The position numbers and the translations under genes were made by a program. A stretch of 64,000 nt of DNA from positions 806,001-870,000 of the forward strand of contig NW_024881669.1 of assembly GCF_019059575.1 (NCBI RefSeq). The letters are read 5' to 3'. Below the pieces are notes generated by a model that saw only the letters and a list, made by a program, of their open reading frames with translations, was not told the DNA's origin and did not search any database. The DNA comes from Amphibalanus amphitrite. Taxonomy: Eukaryota > Arthropoda > Thecostraca > Balanomorpha > Balanidae. Of this stretch, positions 24,001 to 36,000 are shown piece after piece (within the stretch, counting starts at the first letter, position 1; every line of letters begins with the position of its first letter).

Positions 24001-27000
24001 TGTATAACAGACACACCGCGCTGGCTGGAGACGTTCTCGCAGCCGGTTCAGGGCTGGCAGGGACTGGCGGTAGTGGTACCCACAGTGACCAATGTCTCCC
24101 CCTCTGTGTATAACAGACACACCGCGCTGGCTGGAGACGTTCTCGCAGCCGGTCCAGGGCTGGCAGGGACTGGCCGTAGTTATACCCACAGTGACCAATG
24201 TCTCCCCTCTGTGTATAACAGACACACCGCGCTGGCTGGAGACGTTCTCGCAGCCGGTCCAGGGCTGGCAGGGACTGGCCGTAGTGTTACCCTCTGACCA
24301 ATGTCTCCCCCTCTATATGTGACAGACACTCCGCGCTGGCTGGAGACGTTCTCGCAGCCGGTCCAGGGCTGGCAGGGACTGGCCGTGCCCGCCAGCTGCT
24401 CGGAAGAGATGCGGAACGCCCTCTGCAATCGAGAGATGTCGCTGCACGCCTTCAGGTACGGTGCGCCGCGCATCTGAATAGACTCGTAAGTGACTACATC
24501 ATACACGGCGGCGGCGGCAGCGGATTATTTAGGATTTATGTTGATGTTGGATTTATGATTTATGTTTAGGATTATTTAGAATTACTCGTAAGGGAGGCTG
24601 ATCAGTATAATGGTGCGTGGGTGGAAGGTGGAAAATGCGGGACAGCAATGGTGAACAGCTGATTGATCTCGGGAGCGCTTGGACTATTCTATTTGGAACA
24701 TCATAGGAGGTAATTGATGGCTGTTTTTATCTACATGCATTGCGACTGCCGTGTGTAAAGTGCGTCGTTTTAGCCTGCTAACCCCAGAATCCGTTCTCTG
24801 TGGCAGGAACTACCTGTACGCGCGTCAGTGTGTTTTGCTGAAGAAGCTGGACCGTACTCCGGAGATCGCGCAGCGCACCATCACCTTCCTCTTCAACACC
24901 ATCAACGAGCTCGGCCTCATGGGGCTCGAGATCCAGCAAGGTAACGTATTATTAACATCCACGGAGAATATAACAGCATGTGAATATGGAGCCTTGTTAA
25001 CCTCTAAATAACGAGAGTTGGAAGTGCTTTATATTTTCGCTTTCTTGGAAACGAGTTCATTTACATAGGACTCGATTATAATGCTTAGATGGCAGCGCCG
25101 TCCTGGTTCGTCGGGACCGGCGCTAACCCGCTCTGTCACCCTCCCGTTCGTCAGCTGATCTTTGCGCTGACAGGCGGCATGACCTGCTGGACGTCCGTCG
25201 GCCGATCTCTGCCCGGCTCCCACCAGTGTTCTAAAATTGGATATTGGTTGGGTGTGCCGATGAAGAAAAAAATCATAGGATGAGAAAAAGAAAGAAAATA
25301 ACTGCAGTATTTTTGTAAAATAGTGTAATAACTAATAATGCCAATTTTTATGCTAACTGATAAACCAGGATTTCATGTCAGGATCTTGACAGGGTGTGGA
25401 ACAAAAGGATGTGGGTGCATCAACTGTCAAGTGACAAGTGAACTGGCTGTTGGGAATACATGAAACTCTGTTCAGAGATGAAGTCAAGTCGGTCATTCAT
25501 ATTTAGGGATGAAAATATTTTCCCCATTAGGTGTGATTTGCCATCAAAAAGGCTGAAAAATGAAACACTGGCTCCCACTCAATACCCCGTGTCCCACAGG
25601 CGGCGTGGCCTGCTGGGCGTTCGTCACCTGTATCAACGTGCTGGACATGTGTGCGGAGATTCCGGCAGACACGGCGGCCCAGCAGGGCATCGGCGTGCAC
25701 ACGGCTAGTCTGTACGACCAGGCGCGACTCAAGGTTGGTCAGGCGGGGACGCCGTGGGGAGGAGGGGAGGGGGACGCACGGGGGCAAGAGTAGTAGGGTA
25801 GGTGGTCGGGGGATGCGGGTCTCCTAGAATCCAGCTAGGACTGACCGCGCGTTATTATGCGCCGGTCTGGGACACATTTCAGTTACACAATTGACTGCCC
25901 ACGACTGTAAAACATGAGGGGTGGAGACTTCCATTTCGCGTCTAGCTAGACGCGTCTAAGTCTTAGACGCGTCTAACTGGACGGCGTCTGCGTCTAGCTG
26001 GCGACTGCTAACTTAAGACGCGTCTAGCTTGGAATTCTCCGTCCATGCCAAGCTAGACGCCAACTTGGACGTCTGCTCAGTTAGACGCCAGTTGGACGCC
26101 AGTGGAAGTCTCCACCCGAGGTGTTTTATGGTGTGCTAGCCGGCCCCTTCGGACGCAGGAATATGATGGGTGTCATATAATTAGGGTATGTCACACCAAA
26201 TGAGCTGTTTGTCTGGGGTAAGTGCGCTCGGTAACTGACTTATCTGTATTTACTCTCGGGTCATTGGTTTTATTGTCTATTGGTTTTATTGCCTAAATCA
26301 CACCCTAGCCTCCCTACTGGATGAGCTGTCTAACAGACTTGGTTTATTGTGTCGATAGTTCTGCCAGGCCCGTCTCTAAACTGCCAGCTGCTAAGTGCTA
26401 TGCATTTTTTAGAGCTGTGCTGGCTGCTGTGTGTCCTGGTTCCCGCTCACGGTTCGTCTCCATCCGTCCCTGTTCCGCCGACAGCTGTACAGTCTCGGAG
26501 ACCTGTGCTGTAGTCTGCTGTGTGTCCTCGGTAACCGTCCCCTGTTCCGCCGGCAGCTGTACAGTCCCGGGGGACTCTGCCCTCTGCTGTGTGCCATTAT
26601 CTGGTCTGCCGGCAGCTTTACAGTCCCGGGGGGCTCTGCTCTCTCAGCTGTGTGTCCTCGGTAACTGTCCCCTGTTTCTCTTGCAGCTGTACAGTCTCGG
26701 AGAACTGTGCGGGCTGCTGCCGGGTGACGAGCCCACCTCCTCCCAGCTACACCTGATGGTCACCCTGTCGGCCGGCATGGGAGACAACTCGCCGGCCGTC
26801 GAGAAACTCAAGGACGCCCTGGCCGGACACGACGCCTTCCAAAAGTGCTACCTGGTGAGCCAGACGAGCTAGCCAATGGTGTTGGAGTTTTGTGTCGTCT
26901 GCTCGGCTATTCATGGGTGCGCACTGCGCATGTGAAATATTCTGATTCATCACGAATTGGTTCGTCACGAATTCATTCTAATTGCGCGTCAATAAAACGT

Positions 27001-30000
27001 CTCTTTCGGTCAATGGCGTTAAGCGAACAGTAGACACATCAATGGTCCGCTGGTCGCCTGTGGTATAGTACCGGCGTCGCTGACCTGCCGCTGCCGTCCT
27101 CCCCGCCCCCCTAGGAACTCTCCGAGCTGGCGATGGGCACCTACAAGCACATGGGTCGTCTGCGGTTGGCGCGGCTGGTCGGCCGTCAGCTGGCCTCGTT
27201 CCACCTGCGGCTTGGCCAGGCCGCGCACGCCGCCTCGCTGCTGACGGACGCGCTGAAAACCTACCAGGAGGAGGGCTGGGGCCGGCTGGCCGCCCAGCTG
27301 CTGCTCCAGCTGGCCCACTGCTACCAGCTGATGGGCGACCGGCAGCGCTACACGCAGACCTGCGCCCTGGTGGCCGCCAGCGAGCACGTGCCGCACCAGA
27401 CGCGGCTCGAGTTCACCGAGCGGCTGCGCGCGCCGGCGGCCGGCGCTGAGCCGCGGCTCACGCTGGCCGCCGAGGAGGTGGTGTCGGTGCGCGAGACGCG
27501 GCTGGCGGCGCCCGACTCGGAGCCCTACCCGGGCGCGCGGCTCGAGGTGCGGGTGACGGTGGAGAGCCGCCTGCCGGCGCCGGTGGCGCTGAGCCGCGCG
27601 CGCGCTGACCTGCAGCCGGCGCCGGCCACCGAACAGGTGAGCCGCAGCACCAGCTCGGCCAGCACCTCGAGCGCCGGCTCGGTGCGGCGCGGCGGCGTGG
27701 CGCGCCGGCCCAGCTCGCCGGCAGCCGCGGACGGGCCGGTGGCCGGCGGCGGCGAGCTCTGCCTCGAGCCGGCGCTCGAGTACAAACAGGACCGCAGTCT
27801 GAGCGCCGCCACACTCGTCTGCCGTAACATGTTCAAGGTGCTGCGGCGCAAGGACAGCGGTCAGCCGGCGGCGCTGGCGCGGCCCAGCCACCTGCCGGCC
27901 GCCGCCTTCCAGCAGAGTCTGGAGGCGGTGGATGTGACGCTGCAGCCGGGCGCCACCGAGCTGGTGCTGTCTGCGCGCGTCCAGCAGCCGGGCACGTATG
28001 TGGCGCGCCACCTGCAGCTCAGCTGCCCGGCGCTCGACCTGACGCTCGACCTGGCCCGGCCGCTGCGCTTCGCCGTCAAGTCGTCTCCGCACCAAGTGTC
28101 GCTGAACAAGTCAGCCGGCGACCTGCTGGCCGGCACCGTGCAGCCGATGACGCTGCAGATCGTGTGCGGCAGCGAGCCGCTGCCGGGCCCCTCGGCCGTC
28201 CGTCTGCAGTGCTCGCGTGGCCTGTCGGTGCGCGCCGCCGACGGTGACCCGGCGGCGCCCTGGAGCGACGAGCTGCAGCTGCACGTGCCGCCGCTGGAGG
28301 CGTTCCAGAGCGCCCGGCTGCCCGTCTCGGTGCTGTCGCAGCTGGCGCACGTCAAGGACGGCGTCAGCGTGGTGCACAAGGTGGGTTAGATGGGACCGGG
28401 GCCGCTGATTGAGAGGGGTGTGCTTTTGTCGCTCCGGTAGCACTCTTAGGTGACAGCAGAAATCCATGATTATTCGTATCTTGTGAAAAATAATTTTGAT
28501 TCAATCATTTTAAGGCGAGGAGCACTAGGCCTTTTTCCATTTTGATGGAAGCTGCACTGTGGCGTTGTGATATACTTATTATGCATTTTTATCACAGTTT
28601 TATGAAGCTCTGGTATTACACTTGTCGGTGTTCCAATATGCTGGGCTCTTTGGCTGATACAGGGCCACTCGGCTTGTTTTCAGGTGGACATTATCTGTCC
28701 GTGGAGCGCTGTTCCTGTCGAGGCCGAGCTGCACTTTCTCTTGCCGTTCTCTGCCGCCTTCAAGGTGCACACGTCCAACGTCAGGAAGTTTCTACAGGTA
28801 AGGTCTGCCGGTGATCACCGGCTGTTGTGGGACACGTGTCTTATCCAAACATACGATGACGAATTTCGAGTATAACACAAAATTATTATTTCACTGTTAT
28901 TGAAACGTTGAGTCAGCGGAGGTGCCCCCATAATTTTGCGATTTTAGTTTCACATGGCGAAAATATAGCTGAATAAACGCAAATCCAGCTCTGCTGGTGA
29001 GTGGCGCCACAGAAACCTTTTTAGGCGCAATTTCAAAAAGTTAAAGGCCAAATTCAAAAAGTGTACGTTCAAAATGCACGTGACCGTTTTGAATTTGGTC
29101 TTTGACTTTTTGAAATCGCGCCTAAAATGCTGTAGTGCTGACTGCTGACTTCCCTGGCTCGCGAATGTCGTTCTCCTGACTGTGTTCATCTGTCTGTCTG
29201 TCATCGGCAGGTGGTGATGCACGGTCTAAACACAGCCGAGTTCGAGCTGACCCGGCCGGCGCTCACCGTCGTAAACGACGCGCCCGTTGAGCTGACGCCG
29301 CTCAACGAGACGGCAGAGACACTGGTGAGTTGGAGCTCTTGTTGAGCCAAGGCTGACGGGCGGATACAATGAAGAAACATGACGCATGGCTATAAAAGGC
29401 AATGTCGTGACCAACGGAAAGACATGTTGATGAGATTCATGGCCCACGAGGATACACGTAAGAGGTATGGCTGTGAGGGAGAGACATTGGCGAGGTATGA
29501 CGAATTGTGTGCTCTTCGAACGTATGTTTAATGCCGGTTGATATAATCAGCTGGTTTGTGGGACACGTGATTCAGGCTAACTCGGCCAAAATGACAGATG
29601 CCATGGAATGAGACCATCGCTACTTTGAGAGCCGACGCCACCACGGCCCACAGGTGGTTTCAAGTGAGACGGGCGTGTCGTACATGTGTTAGCCGACGTG
29701 ACCCTGCTCCCCACGACAGGTGGTGTCCACTGTCCAGTGAGACGAGCGTGTCGTACATGTGGGAGATGGTGCTGTTGATCTGACCTCGACCCCACGACAG
29801 GTGGTGTCCAGTGAGACGAGCGTCTCGTACATGTGGGAGATGGTGCTGCTGATCTGACCTCGACCCCACGACAGGTGGTGTCCAGTGAGACGAGCGTGTC
29901 GTACATGTGGGAGATGGTGCTGTCCAAGGAGACGCCGCCGGTCCGCAGTCAGTTCAGCGTCGAGTACCGCGCCGTCGACGCCGAGACCAGGCAGCGCTTC

Positions 30001-33000
30001 AAATTCGACTTCACCGTCTCCGACTACCGGGTGAGTGCCGGGCTACTGGGACAAACATTGTAGACACTTTGCGGCGCCTGAGTTCTGGATCAGATTTGAC
30101 GGTGTGACTAACATTGTTTGGCTCGCTAAATATAGCGTTTTGTTCTGAGTTGATATTTGTAGTTTTTATGTGAGCTGCTGCTAGCCTCATGCGGTCGCGT
30201 CATTTTTTCGCACCTATGACCGTACTATCTACCTTTACTATCTACTATCTATCTACCCTACTATCTACCCTTCGTAGTTCATTACAGTACATACGTGTTT
30301 ATCTCCCTCTCCACAGACTCTGCTGAGTGTGACGTGTCGGATGGAGCCGCTGAAGGGCGCCGAGTTCTGCCGCTCTGGCTCCATCTGCCAGCTGCACGTG
30401 ACGGTGGCGCAGGAGGACGGCACCGCCGAGCTGCGAGCCGTCATGTACGAGGTGCTGGCCGACCAGAACATGTGGGCCATCTGCGGACGGAGCTCAGGTC
30501 AGTCAGGATGGGGTAACGGGGTAACATATGGGCCATCTGCGGACGCAGCTCAGGTCAGTAGGTGATAGGGGTAACGGGGTAACATGTGGGCCGTCTGCGG
30601 ACGGAGCTCAGGTCAGTGGATGGTGGGGTAACGGGGTAACATGTGGGCCGTCTGCGGACGCAGCTCAGGTCAGTGGATGGTGGGGTAACGGGGGTAATGA
30701 GAGGGGAACCGTCTGAGCCAGCCGCTAGCAGAGTGTATAATATAGAGGGGTAACTGGGGTAACGGAGAGGAAAGTGTGTTTCTCTTTCTCTTCAGAGGCA
30801 GAAACATACTTTTCGAGGAGCGCTGTGGCCCGAAGGTTTGGACTTTGAATTGTGAAAAACGCCCGCCCGCCGCAAAACGCAAACACCGCAAAACGCGCAA
30901 AACGCGCAAAACGCACGCCCGAAACGCCAACGCAAACGTCGCAAAAAAATAAACAAACGCCCGCCCGCCGCAAACCGCAAATAAAAAAACGCAAAAAACG
31001 CCACAAAACAATAAAACCGCCCGCATCGCACGCCCGCTAACCGCCAACCGAAAACGCCTTAAAATCGCCCGCCCGCCGCCAAAAGCAAACACCGCAAAAA
31101 AACGAAAAAGCGGTCGCCAACCGCAAACAAATTTAACACCGCAAACGACGCAAAAAAAAAAGAAAACCACCCGCATCAACCGCCCGCCCGCCCGCCGCCA
31201 AAGACAAACACCGCAAAAAAAAACACAAAACGCCCACCCGCCGCAAAACGTAAATACCGCAAAACGTGCAAAACGCACGCCCGAAACGCCAACGCAAACG
31301 GCGAAAAAAAAATCGCCCGACCGCCGCAAACCACAAAAAAAACGCCGAAACGCCGAAAAAAAATAAAACCGCCCGCACCGCACCGACGCTAACCGCTAAC
31401 CGAAAACGACTAAAAGTCGCCCGCCAGCCGCCAAACGCAAACACCGCAAATAAGCGCCCAGCCGCAGCAAGATAATAATTTGTCAACGACTGGCACAGGG
31501 GTGTCGATTTTTCAAAATGGTTGGGGGTGCTCAACCCCTGCACCGGGTGAAAGATTGCAGCTTTGTAATGGGGCACAACCGTACAAGGCAGGGTTGGTTA
31601 TCCCCATAAGGTACTGATAATGCCGGGATTTCCACTAACATTTCCCAAGGGCAGAACGTTCTTGAAAATCATTCGGCTCGTGCTAGTACTTGGCTACCTT
31701 ATTACATAAACATCTTTCCGAAAAAAGTCGTATATTTGCCGGCAGCATGGCAGCAGCCCCGACACCTCTGTAATAAGGTGAAGAGAAACCAATGACGGCG
31801 ATTAGCACCGGTGCAGCAGCCGCTGCGGTCCGCCGCGCAGGGGCGGACATTGCGCGGAGGCAACGGTAGCTACGAGGCTCTGGCGGTAATCAGACGATCC
31901 CAATAATGATCGCTGAAAAATGACAGGTGACCGCATTTGGATATTTACGGGAATTTACGATTGTCCTCAGTGGCGTAGCCAGGTGGGCCCGTGAGGCACG
32001 TGCCCCCCCCCCATCAGGTTCGGGCCTCAGGGTCCCCTCGGGTTATTCGGGCCTGAGGGGCCCTGAGGCGCCAATTGGCCGCTAAGGGTCAATGTTGGCC
32101 ATATTTGGACTAAGAAGGGATCCACGGGGCTCGTAAAAACCCCTCATGGGCCCACAAGTATTAACACTAAGATCTCCATAAGGGCCCCAAGCCAGTCTCT
32201 GATGGCCCCTTACCGGCTTCGGAGGGCCACATGTCGGACTCTGGGGGTCTTAACCGGCCTATTCCCAGCCAGCAAATTTGGTCTTGGTCGTAGCTGGTTT
32301 TACTCTGGCTAGCTCCGGCATTTGCTCCGGCTAAAGTACGGGCAAGGCAAGGCCTGGGGCTCTACTGGAGCTGACACACGATACCGGAGCTCGCCCGCAT
32401 CACAGCCGGACTTATGCCGCATCAGCTGTGCCGTACCTCCACCGTACTTCAGCCACAGTAAGCCAGAGCAGCTATGAGGTGCAGCCGGACCTGGTCGTAG
32501 GGAGCCGGACTAGAGCCATGGCAGGGAGCCTGATTTGAGCCAGACTTGGCGGTCCGGAACCATACCAACCCGGGAGCGCTACGGAAATACTGGCTAGCCG
32601 GAATAGAGCCGTATCGACCCAAACCCCGGATCTGACGGCGTTCCGTTTATACTGGCCCAAGTCTGGCATGTCGGAGCTGCCGGGGCAAAACGGACTTGCG
32701 CCGAACCAAATTGCTGGCTGGGTAAGGGGGCCAGCTCTAGGAGCTCTGCACTCGCGTGTAATGGCCCCATACCCATTTCTCTCAGGGCCCCTATAACGGC
32801 GACTGTGAGGGCCCTCTCCGACGCCCCTGAGCGCCACACCGGCGTCTCTGAGGGCACCACACCCCTAACTCTGAGGCCCTACACCAATGCCTTTAAAACC
32901 CCTACATGGGCGGTTCTGAGGGCCCTCGGCAGTTACCAGCGACCCTAACGGTCCCACACAGGTGACTCGGAGGGTCCCAGCTGCGTCTGAGAGCACCATG

Positions 33001-36000
33001 CCGGTCTCTGAGAACCCCACAAGGCTCCTGAAGGCACCGGTGACCTCTTGATATCTTCTTGTCGGCCTATGAAGGGTCCGTTCCGTAACAGCAGTTCTGA
33101 GGGCCACACGCGCGCCTGTGATGGCCCTAAATCAGTGTCTCTGAGAGCCCCCACAACGGCGCCTGTGAGGCCCATCACCGGCAACTGTGAAGCCCCTACA
33201 CCGGCGCCTCCGAGGGCCATACATTGCCATATCTGAGGGCCCCGCACTATTGCCTCTTAAGGCCCTATATCGGCGGCTCTGAGGGCCCAACACCGTCGCT
33301 TCTGAAGCCTGAAGGCCCCACAAGCATGCACCTATGACGGCCACCCACCGGTGACATTTGAAGGCCCCCACACCGGCGACTCTGAGGGCCCCATCGGCGT
33401 CTGAGTCCGTGCCGGTCTCTAAAGACGACCCCACAGGGTTTCTGAAGGTACCACCGGCCTCTGATGGCCCTTTGCCGGCCTCTGAGGGCCCGTCGCCGGT
33501 CTCTGGAGCCCCCTGCCGACTTGTAAAAAGGGTACGCGTTATCATATCAGCTCTAAGGGTCAGACACTCGTGTACGACGGACCCACACCAGTGTCTTTGC
33601 AACTTAACGTCTTTTTTTTGCCCTTCTTCTTAAGGCTAACTTTTCTTTTCTTTACATCTTTATTTCATGCATTGTAAATTGCGTAATTATTTTATTTTTA
33701 GTAGTGAAAGACTGCTGAACCAACTATTTTCCTCAGGCAGAGTTAGTGGGAGTTATAAAGGGACAAAATAATTGGGGGTGCTAACTGGAACATTTGGGGG
33801 TGCCCGGAAAACCATTGGGGGTGCTAACTGGAACATTTGGGGGTGCCCGGAAAACCATTGGGGGTGCTCATTTGAGCATTGGGGGTGCTGCAGCACCCCC
33901 AAAAGTATACAAATCGACACCCATGGACTGGCATACCGTTAGGTTGGTCATTTTCGCGAATCAAAAATATATCTGCAAAAATCTCCTAGATGAAAGCGCC
34001 CGAGTAAAAAACGGATGGCACGTGCGTGTTCCTCGCCCCCAACTTCCTTCAGGTCAATCGTCCTTTGGGTCACCTAACGCATTGACGACCGGCTGGGTGG
34101 AATGAACATTGCGCCAAGAAACGTAAGCATATTGTCAAAAAGAATCCCCAGAATGGTGGATCCCAAAAGTTTGAAACTACCACTTTGACCCACTGGACGA
34201 CACCTTAAAGGGACTATCCCACCTTTAACATGGGGTTTGAGTTGAGATAGCCAAGTTTGCGGCGAGGTTCAGAAACCACTATCTATCTAGTTTGCAACCC
34301 TCGCGGCCTCTAGGTGTTGAAGAAATTCGTTCCCTTCATTTGAAAATGGGCTTTGTACAAGGCCCTATCTTCAACATGGAGCGACCGTTAGTGTGACGTC
34401 ACCTCGTTTAGTCATTCTGATTTAAATGGGTTTGTTCGTTGAAAAATCGCTTAAAACTTGGTCTGAACTTTGTTGTGGTGCCTACAGAGTAAAAAGAATC
34501 AGCTTTATGACAGTAATGTGGCCTGGGGAAGGAGGTAATTTTGGGCTGTGACGTCACATATTTGAAAGTTTGTGTTTGGAATATGGGAAGCCTAAGATGT
34601 TTAATGAAAAATAAATGCCAGAACCGTGTTCCTGGCCATCCAATCTATAAAGTCGGGCACAATTTAACTAGTTTTAACAACATTTTAGAAGGTGGGATAG
34701 TCCCTTTAAACAGTTGCCGACCGGATGACACCCATTGTTTGGTCACCCACGCCATAGTATGCATCATGGGTGCGCCGAAATGACCAAAAGTCCCTATTTC
34801 CGGTGTGCAGGGTCATTTTCAACGGCACGTGGCACGTGGTTCTGGACTTTTCCGGCCACTTTGCGACATACCCATGGGTAGTGCACCGAATGGTGGTTGA
34901 TCCGCATGGAAGAAAATGGGGGGTCATTTGGATCGTTTTCGAGCAATCTGCCGTGGAACGCATTTTTTCATTTTGCCCATTGGCTTAACACGGGAATTTT
35001 CAAAGTCACGTGGCACGTGCACCAGATGGTCCGTGGAGGGGAGACCCATACCAGAACGTAGATCACCTGGCCCACTAGAAATCCTGAAAAAATCAAAATT
35101 TTTGGAACAGCCGTTTTCTAGAGCATCAAGTTGTACTGATCTCAGGCAGCTTTTGCCAAATTGTCAGGGAACTCAGATTTGTTTTTCAATAGAAAAACAC
35201 AATTCTAAAGAATAGTGTTTTAACTATTGACAACAAACCTTCGGTTATGTTAGTGGTGATGATAATGGTAGGTAGACTAGGTACCGTGTCATTAGCACTG
35301 GAAAGTTTCTTGCAGGTTGCTGAAGTGAATTACTTTCTTGGCATTTTCCGCTGATAACTTAATGACGTTTAACGTTTGAGTAGGTGTCCGACTTTCCGGC
35401 GTGCCCTGTGTACTCACCGGCGCGTTGCGGTGTACCCTGTATCGGCAGGCGTGCTGGACATGGGTCCGGACACGCGTCACGTGCTGCAGCTGGAGGTGAT
35501 GCCTCTGACGGGCGGATTCCTGCCGCTGCCCACCGTCCGACTCAGCCGCTACATCCCGGCCAACAAAGGTAAGAGACTAAGGGGCATGGACCAGTCACTG
35601 TCCGACTCAGTCGCTACATCCCCACCAACAAGGGTAAGGGACTAAGGGGCATGGACCAGTCAGTGTCCGACTCAGTCGCTACATCCCGGCCAACAAGGGT
35701 AAGGGACTAAGGGACATGGACCAGTCAGTGTCCGACTCAGTCGCTACATCCCGGCCAACAAGGGTAAGGCGCGTGATATGGACTGACCATGGTCCTACAT
35801 CCCGATCAACAGGGGTGAAGGGCGTGATATAGACCACCCACGGTCCTACATCCCGGCCAACATGAGTGAGGCCTAAGTCAGGCGCGATATGGAACTGGAG
35901 GTGCTCGATTACTGCTCGAGGACCGCGCTGACCCAGCTGACCCTCTCCCTCCCTCAGAATGTGTGGAGGGCCGTGCGCCCACACTCTCCCTTCCTCTTCA

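Noticed and set aside
27019-28095. 358-codon minus-strand frame
   Set aside because: Antisense shadow of the very GC-rich TRAPPC10 exon 10, whose plus-strand frame matches the family.
30670-31383. 237-codon minus-strand frame rich in Phe, Arg and Gly
   Set aside because: Produced by the T-poor repeat tract; no conserved motif and it lies in a TRAPPC10 intron.
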